Of a stretch of 64,000 nt of DNA, positions 53,695 through 63,102 are shown piece by piece. The notes under the pieces are model-generated. The model was given only the letters and a program-made list of their open reading frames with translations, was not told the DNA's origin and ran no database searches. The DNA is from Brevibacterium ravenspurgense (lineage in GTDB: Bacteria > Actinomycetota > Actinomycetes > Actinomycetales > Brevibacteriaceae). The stretch covers positions 62,001 to 126,000 of the forward strand of contig NZ_LQQC01000004.1 of the NCBI RefSeq assembly GCF_001584615.1, written 5' to 3'. Within the stretch, counting starts at the first letter, position 1. Every line of letters begins with the position of its first letter. Both the position numbers and the translations under genes were made by a program.

Positions 53695-54102
53695 TTAGCT
53701 GACGAACCAGCAGGATTCTAAGTGTCCCTGTACGGCCCGCTGGGTCGTGTTGACCTCGACTTCCTGATGGAACAGATCTGACGAGGCGGTGTCGGGTGAC
53801 GCTGGGATCGTCACTTCGCGGTAGCCCACCACGGCTTCGAAATCGTTCTTGGCAACAACTGAGCACACGGAGTCCCGTTCGCGATCCGGACGGATGTTGA
53901 ATGTCACGACCGCGCGGTTGGAGTCGAGGGCCTCAAACGAAACATTGGACGCTGTGGTCGGTGCGCCGGCCGGGCGGAACGCGAAGAAAGCAGCCCCGAT
54001 TGCAATGAGTACGGTGACGACGCCGGCGACGATGAGCAGAGGGCGCTTATTCAGCTTCGTGCCCTGATAGCCCGGTGCACGACCCCCGTATCTTTCGCTC
54101 AC
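53695..54102 (-). CDS. DUF4307 family membrane protein
   Basis: A 135-residue protein with one membrane helix (about 21-42) and an extracytoplasmic beta-rich domain containing one cysteine pair (DSVCSVVAKND, ESCWFVS). The family is conserved beside greA and mca in mycothiol-making actinomycetes but has no assigned function. The open frame starts with TTG at 54120; GTG 54102 with the AAAGG ribosome site is more likely. It is divergent from mca with overlapping promoters. Confidence 0.85.
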   Translation of the reverse strand: MSERYGGRAPGYQGTKLNKRPLLIVAGVVTVLIAIGAAFFAFRPAGAPTTASNVSFEALDSNRAVVTFNIRPDRERDSVCSVVAKNDFEAVVGYREVTIPASPDTASSDLFHQEVEVNTTQRAVQGHLESCWFVS

Positions 54103-54140
54103 AGCCGACCTTTCTGTCAAGCGTCTACCTTCGACGTACT

Positions 54141-54150
54141 AGTCTAGAGT
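54141..54150. promoter_or_regulatory. Overlapping back-to-back -10 elements for DUF4307 and mca
   Basis: TAGACT on the minus strand (54141-54146) and TAGAGT on the plus strand (54145-54150) share two bases. RNA polymerase probably cannot occupy both at once, so the two genes may be mutually exclusive at initiation. Deduced from sequence only. Confidence 0.5.
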
Positions 54151-54195
54151 AGTCATTTCCGCCCGGAGCGACCCCGCGCCCTCATGGAGGTCCAC

Positions 54196-55194
54196 GTGAA
54201 GCCAACCGCGCCGTATTCGCAGCTGCGCATGCTTGCAGTGCATGCTCACCCTGACGACGAATCGTCTAAGGGAGGTGCGACGACGGCGCTCTACACGACA
54301 CTCGGAGCGCAGGTCACGATCGCCACGATGACCGGTGGGGAAGCGGGTTCGATTCTCAACCCTGCTCTCGAGGGAAGCCCCGCGGCCATTCGCGACATCG
54401 CGGGTCTGCGCCGGGACGAAATGGCGCGTGCCGCACAGCGTCTTGGTGCCCAGCACAAGTGGATCGGCTTCGTTGATTCGGGCCTGCCCGAAGGCGGCTT
54501 CGACGATATTGATCACGGAACGTTCTGGACCGCTCCGACAGAAGTCGCGGCACGGCCCCTGGTCCACCTCATCCGCCAACTGCGCCCGCACGTGGTGACG
54601 ACCTATGACGAACTCGGCGGGTACCCCCACCCGGACCACATCCGCGCTCACGAAGCCACGATGCTCGCAGTCCAGATGGCAGCTGATGCTGACTGCAATC
54701 CCGAACTGGGCGAGGCCTGGCAGGTGCCGAAGGTCTACTACAACATGGACCTCACCCCGGCTAAGTGGATGCACATTCACGGCATCATGGCGAAACTGGG
54801 CGCTGAATCGCCCCTGAGTGCTGAACGCCAGGAGCGCATCCGCAGCTCGGCGAACAAACGCGACTACAAGCTGACCGCATCAATCCCCGCGGGGGCCTTC
54901 TTGGAGACCGCGGCAGAAGCGCTGCGCGCTCACGCAACCCAGATCGACCCAAGCAGCGGGTTTTTCTCGGAAGTGCAGATGATGGCTGAACAGTACTGGC
55001 CCACAGAAGAGTTCGAACTCGCCGTCGACAACACCGGCAGGGACGGCGATTTCGGCGAGTTCTCCGAACATGACCTGTTTGAGGGAATCACACTCGAAGA
55101 CGGCACCGTCGTAGCGCCGGGAGACCTGAAAGCCGCCATGCGCACAGCCGGAATTGAGATCGTCGAACCCGCCCAGAAACTCCAAGGAGAATGA
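54196..55194 (+). CDS. mca: Mycothiol S-conjugate amidase
   Basis: Mca cleaves mycothiol conjugates of toxins and drugs, releasing a mercapturic acid for export. The 332-residue protein shows the zinc motif AHPDDE (17-22), TGGEAGSILNPAL, and GGYPHPDHIRAHEATMLA. It proves a mycothiol-using actinomycete. I took GTG 54196 after the ribosome site GGAGGT; ATG 54184 is an alternative giving four more residues. The stop overlaps the next small gene. Confidence 0.94.
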   Translation: MKPTAPYSQLRMLAVHAHPDDESSKGGATTALYTTLGAQVTIATMTGGEAGSILNPALEGSPAAIRDIAGLRRDEMARAAQRLGAQHKWIGFVDSGLPEGGFDDIDHGTFWTAPTEVAARPLVHLIRQLRPHVVTTYDELGGYPHPDHIRAHEATMLAVQMAADADCNPELGEAWQVPKVYYNMDLTPAKWMHIHGIMAKLGAESPLSAERQERIRSSANKRDYKLTASIPAGAFLETAAEALRAHATQIDPSSGFFSEVQMMAEQYWPTEEFELAVDNTGRDGDFGEFSEHDLFEGITLEDGTVVAPGDLKAAMRTAGIEIVEPAQKLQGE

Positions 55195-55517
55195 TGCTCG
55201 ACACCATCGTCTTCGCCGTGGCACAGCAACAGCCGCCGAAAATGCCGGACCCCGTGCTGGTCACCCCCGGCACAATCGGGTTCGTCGCCACAGCGCTTGT
55301 TGTGGTTGCAACGATCTTCCTCATCCGCGACGCCGTACGCCGCATTCGCCGCATTCGCGCACGCGACGGCGCACGGGTCGAATACACCATTCCGCTGCGC
55401 AAAGACGGCGACCTCGAAGGACAGCAGTCAGCCCGCCCCGACTGGCAGGGACCGGAAGAGAGGCAGGACGGCGACAGCGGACAAACCGGACCCGAAGACA
55501 CCCGCACAGACAGCTGA
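55191..55517 (+). CDS. Small single-helix membrane protein downstream of mca (Rv1083-like)
   Basis: A 108-residue protein: one membrane helix (about 28-46, IGFVATALVVVATIFLIRD), then an arginine-rich juxtamembrane strip (AVRRIRRIRARDGARV) and a polar acidic tail. A similar small membrane protein follows mca in other actinomycetes (Rv1083). No enzymatic motif. ATGATG offers two starts; the first overlaps the mca stop. Confidence 0.75.
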   Translation: MMLDTIVFAVAQQQPPKMPDPVLVTPGTIGFVATALVVVATIFLIRDAVRRIRRIRARDGARVEYTIPLRKDGDLEGQQSARPDWQGPEERQDGDSGQTGPEDTRTDS

Positions 55518-55554
55518 AAGCTGATCGGCGCCTTTAAGAGGAATGCCAAAAGAT

Positions 55555-55586
55555 CGGGGTGACTGCCTGACAGGGCAGTCGCCCCG
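55555..55586 (+). terminator. Terminator of the mca operon
   Basis: CGGGGTGACTGCC pairs with GGCAGTCGCCCCG, one mismatch, and CTTTTATAT follows: a good intrinsic terminator ending just before the hemolysin III stop codon. Confidence 0.8.
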
Positions 55587-55589
55587 CTT

Positions 55590-56375
55590 TTATATGGCCA
55601 TAGCGGAGGCGGTGAGCATAGCCGCCAGATGACAGCCGTAGCCCACCACGGTGCAGGCGTGGAAGATCTCGTGGAAGCCGAAGGCTCCCGGCACCGGATT
55701 GGGGCGCTTGAGCCCGTAGATGACAGCACCGGCAATGTAGAAAGCCCCGCCGATCACCACGAGGATTCCCGCGGCAAGGTTCGCCACCCACATGTGCGGC
55801 ACATATCCGACCCCGGCCACACCGATGCCGATGTAGACCGGGACGAAAAGCGCACGCGGGGCTGACGTCCAGATGAGCCGGAAGGCAACACCGGCAGCCG
55901 CCCCAACCCACATGACGGTCAGGAGGATGAGCGCCTCGTCAGACGGCAGCAGGAGCAGTGCCAGGGGAGTGTAGGTGCCGGCGATGATGAGGAAGATGTT
56001 GGCGTGATCGAACCTGCGCAGCAGCAGGCGAATGCGCATGCGCCACGGTCCACGGTGATATACAGCCGAAGTGCCGAACAGCAGCATGCCGGTCAGGGCG
56101 AAAACAGCAGCACCCAGGCGCACCGGGATGGTCGGACCGAGGATGACGGCAGCGAGTCCGCCGATGACGGCCAAAGGGAATGCGCCGACGTGAATCCACC
56201 CGCGCCACGATGTTTTCTTCTGCCCGACCATACGGCCCAGCTCAGTGCGAAGAAAGGCTCGCCTGCGGCGTGACATGCGGCTGCGCGACACAGAGACCCT
56301 GCGGCCGGGGGCAGTGGTTTCTTCACGTGGCCGATCGTCCGGAACAAGGGCCGAGGCGGCGGTTTGGTGCTCCAT
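55590..56375 (-). CDS. Hemolysin III / PAQR family membrane protein
   Basis: The 261-residue protein has a 45-residue basic head and seven hydrophobic segments. Family motifs are present: FGTSAVYHRGPW, RRFDHANIFLIIAGTYTPLAL and FHEIFHACTVVGYGCH, whose histidines form the metal site of the CREST superfamily. Lipid hydrolase or receptor roles are known in relatives; hemolysis is not shown for actinobacterial members. TACACT at 56382-56387 ends six bases before ATG 56375 (leaderless). Confidence 0.92.
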   Translation of the reverse strand: MEHQTAASALVPDDRPREETTAPGRRVSVSRSRMSRRRRAFLRTELGRMVGQKKTSWRGWIHVGAFPLAVIGGLAAVILGPTIPVRLGAAVFALTGMLLFGTSAVYHRGPWRMRIRLLLRRFDHANIFLIIAGTYTPLALLLLPSDEALILLTVMWVGAAAGVAFRLIWTSAPRALFVPVYIGIGVAGVGYVPHMWVANLAAGILVVIGGAFYIAGAVIYGLKRPNPVPGAFGFHEIFHACTVVGYGCHLAAMLTASAMAI

Positions 56376-56540
56376 ATGTGAAGTGTATGTTTTGGGACTG
56401 ATAGAAGCGTGGGCATTCCACAGGGCGGCCCCTGCTATCTATTAGATTAGGAATGCACCCACAAGCACACGGTGGATGCGGAAGTCGATGGGCTGAAGGC
56501 TCACATGAGTCAACTGTCCGCACGGGAGGAAGGCCGAAAG

Positions 56541-57344
56541 ATGAAAGCACCGAGAATACCGCGTGCTGGTTCATCCACGGGCCTGCTGCACTGGCTGTAC
56601 AACCTGCGCATGGTCAAATCCCTGCAGCCGGACACCGCGATTCCCCGTCACATCGGAGTCATCACCGACGGCAATCGTCGCTGGGCGCGCGAATTCGGCG
56701 CAACCACCGAACAGGGCCACAGGGCCGGAGCTCAGAAGATCATCGAGTTCTTGGGCTGGTGCGATGAAATCGGCGTCGAAATGGTCACCCTCTACGTCTT
56801 GTCGAAGGAAAACCTGGCCCGTGCCGAAGAAGAAGTTGCGGCGCTGACCGAAATCATCGGCGACCTTGTTGACGAAATCGCCGACACTGAGTGGTACTCC
56901 GTCAACCTTGTGGGCAATCTTGAACTTCTTCCCGGTGGTCTGCGCAGCCGACTGCAGGCGGCACAGGAACGGTCTGCCGGGGCGTCTGAAACAGCTTCGC
57001 GCGTTGCGGTCAACATTGCCGTCGGCTACGGAGGGCGGGCTGAAATCATCGACGCGGTTCGGTCCTACCTGAAGGCAGAACTCGAAGCCGGACGCGACCT
57101 CAGCTGTACAATCGACGATGTTTCCGAAGAGAAGCTCTCAGAGCACCTGTACACGAAGGGACAGCCGGACCCCGATCTGATCATCCGGTCGTCGGGCGAA
57201 CAGCGGCTGTCAGGCTTTCTTATGTGGCAGAGCGCCTATTCGGAGTTCTACTTCTGCGAGGCCTACTGGCCGGCTTTCCGCAAAACAGACTTTCTGCGCG
57301 CGGTGCGCGACTTCTCGAACCGTTCACGCCGCTTCGGCCGCTGA
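56541..57344 (+). CDS. Cis-isoprenyl diphosphate synthase (Rv1086-like)
   Basis: It condenses isopentenyl diphosphate onto an allylic starter in cis; in M. tuberculosis Rv1086 makes the short E,Z-farnesyl diphosphate for decaprenyl phosphate. The 267 residues show HIGVITDGNRRWAR (substrate aspartate), LYVLSKENLAR, VAVGYGGRAEIIDAV and RSSGEQRLSGFLMWQSAYSEFYF, the last being diagnostic. A longer frame starts at 56472; I favour ATG 56541 (GGAGGAAGG upstream). A -10 element TAGATT at 56443-56448 would give a leader of about 85 bases. Chain length cannot be fixed from sequence. Confidence 0.93.
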   Translation: MKAPRIPRAGSSTGLLHWLYNLRMVKSLQPDTAIPRHIGVITDGNRRWAREFGATTEQGHRAGAQKIIEFLGWCDEIGVEMVTLYVLSKENLARAEEEVAALTEIIGDLVDEIADTEWYSVNLVGNLELLPGGLRSRLQAAQERSAGASETASRVAVNIAVGYGGRAEIIDAVRSYLKAELEAGRDLSCTIDDVSEEKLSEHLYTKGQPDPDLIIRSSGEQRLSGFLMWQSAYSEFYFCEAYWPAFRKTDFLRAVRDFSNRSRRFGR

Positions 57345-57412
57345 CGGGCCGAATGCGCACCGGGCGTGGCGCCACCGGGGCGTGGCGCCTGAAGCTATAA
57401 GGCAGCTAAAAG

Positions 57413-57454
57413 ACGGGCGCCCGCCGACTCCGTGTGGAGCCGGCGGGCGCCCGT
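57413..57454. terminator. Bidirectional terminator between the prenyltransferase gene and fumC
   Basis: ACGGGCGCCCGCCG pairs with CGGCGGGCGCCCGT, closing on TCC-GTGT-GGA. On the minus strand it is followed by CTTTTAGC and on the plus strand by TCTGCTGTC. Confidence 0.85.
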
Positions 57455-57498
57455 TCTGCTGTCAGGGGCTTGCCGAGACTGGTTTGCCCAGCGCTGGG

Positions 57499-58902
57499 TC
57501 AGCGGTTGTAGTTGCCGACCATGGTCATCACGTCAAGAGCCTTGTCGAGCTCTTCTTCCGTGATGGTTCCGTTTTCGACGTAGCCCAGGTCGATGGTGGC
57601 TTCCTTGACCGTCATCTTCTCTGCAACAGCGTGCTTGGCGATGGCTGCAGCTGCTTCGTAGCCGATGACCTTGTTCAGCGGAGTCACGATCGACGGCGAT
57701 GCTTCGGCGAGGAAGCGAGCGCGCTCTTCGTTGACTGTGAGGCCGTCGATCATCTTTTCAGCCATGACGACCGAGGTGTTGGCCATCAGGCGGATGGATT
57801 CCAGCAGGTTCGCAGCCATGACGGGGATGCCCACATTGAGTTCGAAAGCGCCGTTGGTCGAGGACAGCGAAATGGTGGTGTCGTTGCCGATGACCTGAGC
57901 CGAAACCATGATCGCGGCTTCGCAGATGACCGGGTTGACCTTGCCGGGCATGATCGACGAACCGGGCTGGAGGTCAGGAATGTGGATTTCGCCCAGACCC
58001 GTGTTGGGGCCCGAACCCATCCAGCGCAGGTCGTTGTTGATCTTCATGTAGCTGTAGGCGATGGTGCGCAGCTGACCGGAGACTTCCACGAGGCCGTCGC
58101 GGTTGGCCTGTGCTTCGAAGTGGTTGCGCGCTTCCGTGATGGGCAGGCCGGTCTGTTCGGCCAGCAGTTCGATGACGCGCTTGGAGAAGCCGTCGGGCGT
58201 GTTGATGCCGGTGCCGGTGGCAGTGCCGCCCTGCGGGACTTCAGCCACGCGGGGGAGCGAAGCTTCGATGCGCTCGATGCCGATGCGCACCTGTGCGGCG
58301 TAGCCGGAGAATTCCTGGCCCAGCGTCACCGGGGTTGCGTCCATCAGGTGGGTACGGCCGGCCTTGACGACGTCCTTCCAGGCTTCGGCCTTTTTCTCCA
58401 GCGATTCAGCGAGAGTGCGCATAGCCGGAATGAGGTCGTTGACCAGTGCGCCTGTGACGGCGACGTGCACCGAGGTGGGGAACACGTCGTTGGAGGACTG
58501 GGAAGCATTCACGTGGTCGTTGGGGTGAACCTCGATGCCCTTGTCCTTGAGGATCTGGGTGGCGAGGTTGGCCAGGACTTCGTTCGTGTTCATGTTCGAC
58601 GAGGTGCCGGAACCGGTCTGGAACACGTCGATGGGGTATTCGCCGTTGTGCTTGCCGGCGATGACTTCGTCAGCTGCCTGGGCGATGGCTTCGGCGCGGT
58701 CGGCGTCGAGAACGCCGAGTTCCTGATTGGCGCGCGCTGCGGCCTTCTTCACCTGGCCGAGAGCCGCGATGTGAGCGTTTTCGAGGGTCTTGCCCGAAAT
58801 GGGGAAGTTCTCGACGGCGCGCTGGGTCTGCGCGGCGTAGAGGGCGTCCTTGGGGACTTTGACTTCGCCCATGGTGTCGTGTTCGATGCGGAATTCTGTC
58901 AC
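57499..58902 (-). CDS. fumC: Fumarate hydratase, class II
   Basis: Class II fumarase hydrates fumarate to L-malate in the TCA cycle without an iron-sulfur cluster. The 467-residue protein has [24 protein letters not shown], the [10 protein letters not shown] loop and the signature [11 protein letters not shown]. It is last of three overlapping genes with glpX and carbonic anhydrase and ends at the shared hairpin. The same neighbourhood (fum-glpX) is present in M. tuberculosis (Rv1098c-Rv1099c). Confidence 0.97.
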   Translation of the reverse strand: MTEFRIEHDTMGEVKVPKDALYAAQTQRAVENFPISGKTLENAHIAALGQVKKAAARANQELGVLDADRAEAIAQAADEVIAGKHNGEYPIDVFQTGSGTSSNMNTNEVLANLATQILKDKGIEVHPNDHVNASQSSNDVFPTSVHVAVTGALVNDLIPAMRTLAESLEKKAEAWKDVVKAGRTHLMDATPVTLGQEFSGYAAQVRIGIERIEASLPRVAEVPQGGTATGTGINTPDGFSKRVIELLAEQTGLPITEARNHFEAQANRDGLVEVSGQLRTIAYSYMKINNDLRWMGSGPNTGLGEIHIPDLQPGSSIMPGKVNPVICEAAIMVSAQVIGNDTTISLSSTNGAFELNVGIPVMAANLLESIRLMANTSVVMAEKMIDGLTVNEERARFLAEASPSIVTPLNKVIGYEAAAAIAKHAVAEKMTVKEATIDLGYVENGTITEEELDKALDVMTMVGNYNR

Positions 58903-59552
58903 TGTGCTGCCTCCGTGAGTTCGTTTTCCGTGGCCGCTTCGCCGCCGATCTGGGCGACGATCTTGGCGCGGCCGTCTTTGAGCTTGTAGGTCATGCCGAC
59001 GATCATGAGCTGGCCGGAGTCGACCAGCTCTTTGAGGATCTGTGAGCGTTCGTACAGCAGGTGCACCGTGTCGACGGTGTTCTGGTGTACAGCGCCGCCG
59101 ATGTCATTGAAGCCGTCGCGACGAGCGTGGATGACGGTCGGCAGGAGTCGTGAGACGACGTCGTAGACGAATCCGTTGGGCGTTTCGCCGGTTTCAAGGG
59201 ATTCCACTGCGGCGGTTACAGCCCCGCAGCTGTCGTGGCCCAGCACGATCAGCAGCGGTGTGCCGAGGTTGGATGCCCCGTATTCGAGGCTGCCGATGGT
59301 GACGGCGTCCGTGACCTGGCCGGCCGTGCGGACGACGAACATTTCGCCAAGACCGACGTCGAAGATCATTTCCGCGGCAACGCGCGAATCAGCGCAGCCG
59401 AACAGCGTTGCATACGGGTGCTGGTGGTCGGTCAGCGTGCTGCGGTGCTTGGAGTTCTGGTTGGGGTGCGACGGGGTGTCGGCAACAAAGCGCTTGTTGC
59501 CTTCCATCAGGTGCTCAAGCGCCTGCTGCGGGGTCAGATTGCGTGCCGGCAT
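58899..59552 (-). CDS. Beta-class carbonic anhydrase
   Basis: It interconverts CO2 and bicarbonate. The 217-residue protein has zinc ligands C53, H106 and C109 and the catalytic pair D55-R57 (FGCADSR, LGHDSCG). It is sandwiched between glpX (start and stop share one base) and fumC (four-base overlap), so the three are made in fixed ratio. Bicarbonate supply for PurK and the biotin carboxylase in this window is a plausible use, by inference. Confidence 0.95.
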   Translation of the reverse strand: MPARNLTPQQALEHLMEGNKRFVADTPSHPNQNSKHRSTLTDHQHPYATLFGCADSRVAAEMIFDVGLGEMFVVRTAGQVTDAVTIGSLEYGASNLGTPLLIVLGHDSCGAVTAAVESLETGETPNGFVYDVVSRLLPTVIHARRDGFNDIGGAVHQNTVDTVHLLYERSQILKELVDSGQLMIVGMTYKLKDGRAKIVAQIGGEAATENELTEAAQ

Positions 59553-60682
59553 CAGACCAGACCTCGCGCAGCGGCTTCCTTTGCTGCTTCTTCGTAGGAG
59601 TGGGTCTTCTCAAGAAGGTGCTCGGCCATGACGGTGCGGACCGTGCCGGACTTCGAGCGCATGACGAGCGATTCTGTGACGACGCGCTTGCCTTCGTAGC
59701 GCAGACCGCCCAGGAGGTCGCCGCCGGTGATGCCCGTGGCGACGAAGTACGTGTTGTTGCCGGTCACGAGGTCGTCAGTGCTGAGCACCGCGTCGACGTC
59801 GAGACCCGCGTCGACTGCACCCTGGCGTTCAGCGTCGTCCTGTGGCCACAGGCGACCCTGGATGACGCCGCCGAGGGCCTTGATTGCGCAGGCCGAGATG
59901 ATCCCTTCGGGGGTTCCGCCGATGCCCATGAGCATGTCGATTCCGGTGCCGGGGCGGCAGGCTGCGATGGAGCCCGCGACGTCGCCGTCGGAGATGAGCT
60001 TGACGCGTGCGCCGGCGTCGCGGACCTGCTGGATGAGGTCTTTGTGGCGGGGGCGGTCGAGGATGACGACGGTGACCGAGGAAGGGTTGCCGGGGTTGCC
60101 CTTGGCCTTTGCAACGCGGCGGATGTTTTCGTCCACCGGCAGGCGAAGGTCAACGTAGTCTGCGGCGTCGGGGCCGACGACGAGCTTTTCCATGTAGAAG
60201 ACAGCCGAAGGGTCGTACATGGAGCCGTCTTCAGAGACCGCCATGACGGAAATCGCGTTGGGCATGCCCTTGGCGGTCAGCGTGGTGCCGTCGATGGGGT
60301 CGACTGCGACATCGCACAGAGCGCCGTCGCCGTTTCCAACTGCTTCGCCGTTGTACAGCATGGGGGCTTCGTCTTTTTCGCCTTCGCCGATTACGACGGT
60401 GCCGTTCATGGTGACGGTTGAAATGACATTGCGCATGGCGGCAACTGCGGCGCCGTCGGCGGCCAGTTTGTCGCCACGGCCCACCCACGGGGCTGCCGCG
60501 ATTGCGGCGGCTTCTGTGACGCGGACGAGTTCGAGTGCGAGGTTGCGGTCGGGTTCGCCGGCCTGCGTGCGCAGACGCTGCGTCCATTCATCGGTGACGG
60601 CCTGAGGCGGGGCAGAAGCCCGTCCGCCGTTGTGGTGGCCTTTGACAGTCGGGTTTTCTGCCGGTGTTTCGCTGGTGCTCAT
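59552..60682 (-). CDS. glpX: Fructose-1,6-bisphosphatase, class II
   Basis: GlpX removes the 1-phosphate of fructose-1,6-bisphosphate in gluconeogenesis. The 376-residue protein has a polar, histidine/glycine-containing head of about 30 residues and the metal motifs [15 protein letters not shown] and [13 protein letters not shown], then [16 protein letters not shown] chose ATG 60682 because CACAAT at 60690-60695 is seven bases upstream; the frame begins at 60712. It leads the glpX-carbonic anhydrase-fumC operon. Confidence 0.95.
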   Translation of the reverse strand: MSTSETPAENPTVKGHHNGGRASAPPQAVTDEWTQRLRTQAGEPDRNLALELVRVTEAAAIAAAPWVGRGDKLAADGAAVAAMRNVISTVTMNGTVVIGEGEKDEAPMLYNGEAVGNGDGALCDVAVDPIDGTTLTAKGMPNAISVMAVSEDGSMYDPSAVFYMEKLVVGPDAADYVDLRLPVDENIRRVAKAKGNPGNPSSVTVVILDRPRHKDLIQQVRDAGARVKLISDGDVAGSIAACRPGTGIDMLMGIGGTPEGIISACAIKALGGVIQGRLWPQDDAERQGAVDAGLDVDAVLSTDDLVTGNNTYFVATGITGGDLLGGLRYEGKRVVTESLVMRSKSGTVRTVMAEHLLEKTHSYEEAAKEAAARGLV

Positions 60683-60781
60683 AGTCCTTATTGTGCCACC
60701 CGGCTGTGACACAGCGAACTCAGATGGGCCAAGGGGTGGGTGGGTGTGCGTTTGCGTTCGCGCTCAGAGACAATAGGGGGC

Positions 60782-61351
60782 GTGTCTGAGAAGAAGCCCG
60801 TTCCCGGTTCGCGGGAAGAAATGCGCCAGATCCGCCTGACGTCGAACTGGGTCAATATGATCATCGCCCTGCTCATCTGCTTCGGCGTGGTGTTCGTTGT
60901 TTTTATGCTCGTTCCGCAGCCGAAGGGCGATCCTACGCGCAGCGTTGATGTTGCCTCGATCGGCCAGGCTGCCGAGGATCACGCCGGCTTCGATCTCTAC
61001 ACACCGAAGCTTCTCGAGGACTGGAACGCCAATGACGCCCACTTCACCAAGATGGGCCACCCTGAGGCAGATACGTGGTACGTGTCGATGGTCGGCCCCC
61101 AGGACCAGTGGGTTTCTGTTCGCCAGTCTGAGGGCGACGATGATTGGCTCGCCTCCGTTGTTGACGGCGCTGTCGAACGCGGAAAGTCGGACATCGATGG
61201 GGTGACGTTCACCGAATACGAATCGAAGGACCTCACCCAGCAGGCGCTGGTGGGCAAGATTGCCGGAACAACGGTCGTGTTCAAGGGCTCAGCCCGGTGG
61301 GAGAGCTACCACGAATACGCGAAGCAGGCCGTCGAACAGCTGAACGGCTGA
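60782..61351 (+). CDS. DUF4245 family membrane protein
   Basis: A 189-residue protein with one membrane helix (about 25-43) and an extracytoplasmic domain with strands such as TWYVSMVGPQDQWVSVRQSE and a final ARWESYHEYAKQAVEQL. It matches DUF4245 (Rv1100 in M. tuberculosis, also beside glpX), role unknown. GTG 60782 is chosen because GACAAT (60769-60774) is seven bases upstream; the frame begins at 60740. It diverges from glpX. Confidence 0.86.
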   Translation: MSEKKPVPGSREEMRQIRLTSNWVNMIIALLICFGVVFVVFMLVPQPKGDPTRSVDVASIGQAAEDHAGFDLYTPKLLEDWNANDAHFTKMGHPEADTWYVSMVGPQDQWVSVRQSEGDDDWLASVVDGAVERGKSDIDGVTFTEYESKDLTQQALVGKIAGTTVVFKGSARWESYHEYAKQAVEQLNG

Positions 61352-61432
61352 GTGCTTCTTTCACTGGCTCTGCTCCAGCGCGGCTGCTGAACGCCGCTGA
61401 GCGGTCGGAAACCGCCGCTGAAGCTGCAGCCC

Positions 61433-61690
61433 TTATTCAGCGGACTCCGTGGTGTTTTCGCGCTTGGCCTGAGCCTCGTTGAGGGTTTCGCGGGCACCGT
61501 CGAGCCATGCTTGGCACCGGTCGGCGAGTTCTTCTCCGCGCTGCCACAGGCGCAGTGATTCTTCCAGCGGCAGGTTGCCGCCTTCGAGTGTGCGCACGAC
61601 AGTGACGAGTTCGTCGCGCGCCTGTTCGTAGCTCATGTTCTGCGCATCCGACGGTGCAGCGGTGCTTTCGGGCATGGTGTTCTCAGTCAT
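61433..61690 (-). CDS. xseB: Exodeoxyribonuclease VII, small subunit
   Basis: The 85-residue helical subunit (SYEQARDELVTVVRTLEGGNLPLEESLRLWQRGEEL) binds XseA in several copies to form exonuclease VII, which cuts single-stranded DNA from both ends. ATG 61690 with AAGGAA upstream is preferred over the open-frame start at 61765, which lies deep inside xseA. The overlap with xseA is eight bases. A small inverted repeat (CCGCTGAA/TTCAGCGG, 61415-61443) spans its stop codon. Confidence 0.93.
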   Translation of the reverse strand: MTENTMPESTAAPSDAQNMSYEQARDELVTVVRTLEGGNLPLEESLRLWQRGEELADRCQAWLDGARETLNEAQAKRENTTESAE

Positions 61691-63005
61691 GTGAATCTGT
61701 TCCTTCCGTGGGGCGTCCGGGGCCGTCGGTGTTGGTGATTTCAGTGACGTCGGCGGTGAAGACACCGCGCTCGACTGTGATGGTCAGGTGATCGCCGGGT
61801 AGAAGTGTTTCCGCAGAGCGCACGGCGGTTCCGTCAGCGCTCTGCACCACGGCGTAGCCGCGAGCCAGAGTGTTCAGCGGCGACAGCGAGCGAACCTGGG
61901 TGCGCAAATGCTGGACTTCCGCCAAGCCGGACTGCACTGCTGCATTGCCCAGCTGCCAGGCGCGTTCGCGCCAGTTTTCGACATCCTGTTGGCGTGAGGT
62001 GATCATCTGCTGCGGTTCAGCGAGCACGGGCCTTGAGCGCACGGATTCCAGTGCTGTGAGTTCGCGTGAGATAAACCTCTCCAGGGCTCCGTCCAGCTGG
62101 GCGCGCGCCTGGAGGATCTTCATGTTTTCTTCGTGGACGTCCGGCACGATTCTCTTGGCAGCGTCGGTCGGCGTGGATGCGCGCAGGTCCGCAACTTCAT
62201 CGAGGATGGGGTTGTCGGCTTCGTGCCCGATGGCTGACACCACGGGGGTGGTGGCATCAGAGACCGCGCGGATGAGCGTTTCGTTGGAAAACGGCAGGAG
62301 GTCTTCCATGCTTCCGCCGCCGCGGGCGATGACGATGACGTCGATAGTGGGGTCGCTGTCGAGTTCGCGCAGTGCGCTGATGATCTGGCCGACCGCGGTT
62401 GTTCCCTGCACCGCTGTGTTGCGCACTTCGAACTGCACGGCCGGCCAGCGCAGGGTGGCGTTGCGCAGGACGTCCTTTTCGGCATCGGAGTTCCGTCCGG
62501 TGATGAGCCCGATTCTGCCGGGCAGGAACGGCAGCGGCTTTTTGGCCGCAGGGTCGAAAAGGCCTTCCGCTGCCAGTTGACGGCGCAGGCGTTCCAACCG
62601 GGCGAGGAGTTCGCCAAGACCGACCGGGCGGATGTCGCGAGCGCGCATGGACAGGCGTCCGGCTTTGCCCCAGAAGTCTGCTTTGAGCTGCACGACGATG
62701 TGCGAGCCTTCTTCGATGGGGGATTCGAGCCTTTCGAGGACGTCGTTGAACACCTGCACGGGCAGCGACATTTCTTCGTTGAGGTCCCGCAGCGTGAAGT
62801 AGCTGACCCGGCCGCGCCGGTTGAACTGGATGACCTGGCCTTCGACCCACACGACCGACATGCGGTCGATGTACTCTTTCATCTTGCGCGACAGAAGAGC
62901 CAGGGGCCACGGGTTGTCCGCAGTGGTGTCGCCGGCCAGTGCGGGCAGGGGGCGTGGGGTGTGCGCGCCCAGTGTTCCCGGGGTTCCGCTGATCCGCTGT
63001 GCCAC
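61683..63005 (-). CDS. xseA: Exodeoxyribonuclease VII, large subunit
   Basis: The 440-residue catalytic subunit has an N-terminal OB-fold (NPWPLALLSRKMKEYIDRMSVVWVEGQV), the nuclease domain (IGLITGRNSDAEKDVL, VIVIARGGGSMEDLLPFSNE, PVVSAIGHEADNPILDEVADLRASTPTDAA) and a coiled C-terminus. The open frame starts at 63080, but GTG 63005 with GGAGGAAGC upstream is better placed. It is divergent from ispH, as in M. tuberculosis Rv1108c and Rv1110. Confidence 0.95.
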   Translation of the reverse strand: MAQRISGTPGTLGAHTPRPLPALAGDTTADNPWPLALLSRKMKEYIDRMSVVWVEGQVIQFNRRGRVSYFTLRDLNEEMSLPVQVFNDVLERLESPIEEGSHIVVQLKADFWGKAGRLSMRARDIRPVGLGELLARLERLRRQLAAEGLFDPAAKKPLPFLPGRIGLITGRNSDAEKDVLRNATLRWPAVQFEVRNTAVQGTTAVGQIISALRELDSDPTIDVIVIARGGGSMEDLLPFSNETLIRAVSDATTPVVSAIGHEADNPILDEVADLRASTPTDAAKRIVPDVHEENMKILQARAQLDGALERFISRELTALESVRSRPVLAEPQQMITSRQQDVENWRERAWQLGNAAVQSGLAEVQHLRTQVRSLSPLNTLARGYAVVQSADGTAVRSAETLLPGDHLTITVERGVFTADVTEITNTDGPGRPTEGTDSHD

Positions 63006-63102
63006 GCTTCCTCCGCTTCTGCTGCCGTCGCTTGGGGTTGTCGGGAAGTCTAACGCCAGGTGCTGACACAGAATTCTCATAGGCGCTTCCTACAATGGTG
63101 GC

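Noticed and set aside
56453-56767. Open frame starting at ATG 56453 right after TAGATT
   Set aside because: It is out of frame with the prenyltransferase and reads the same DNA; the hexamer is only four bases away, which does not fit the leaderless spacing seen elsewhere.
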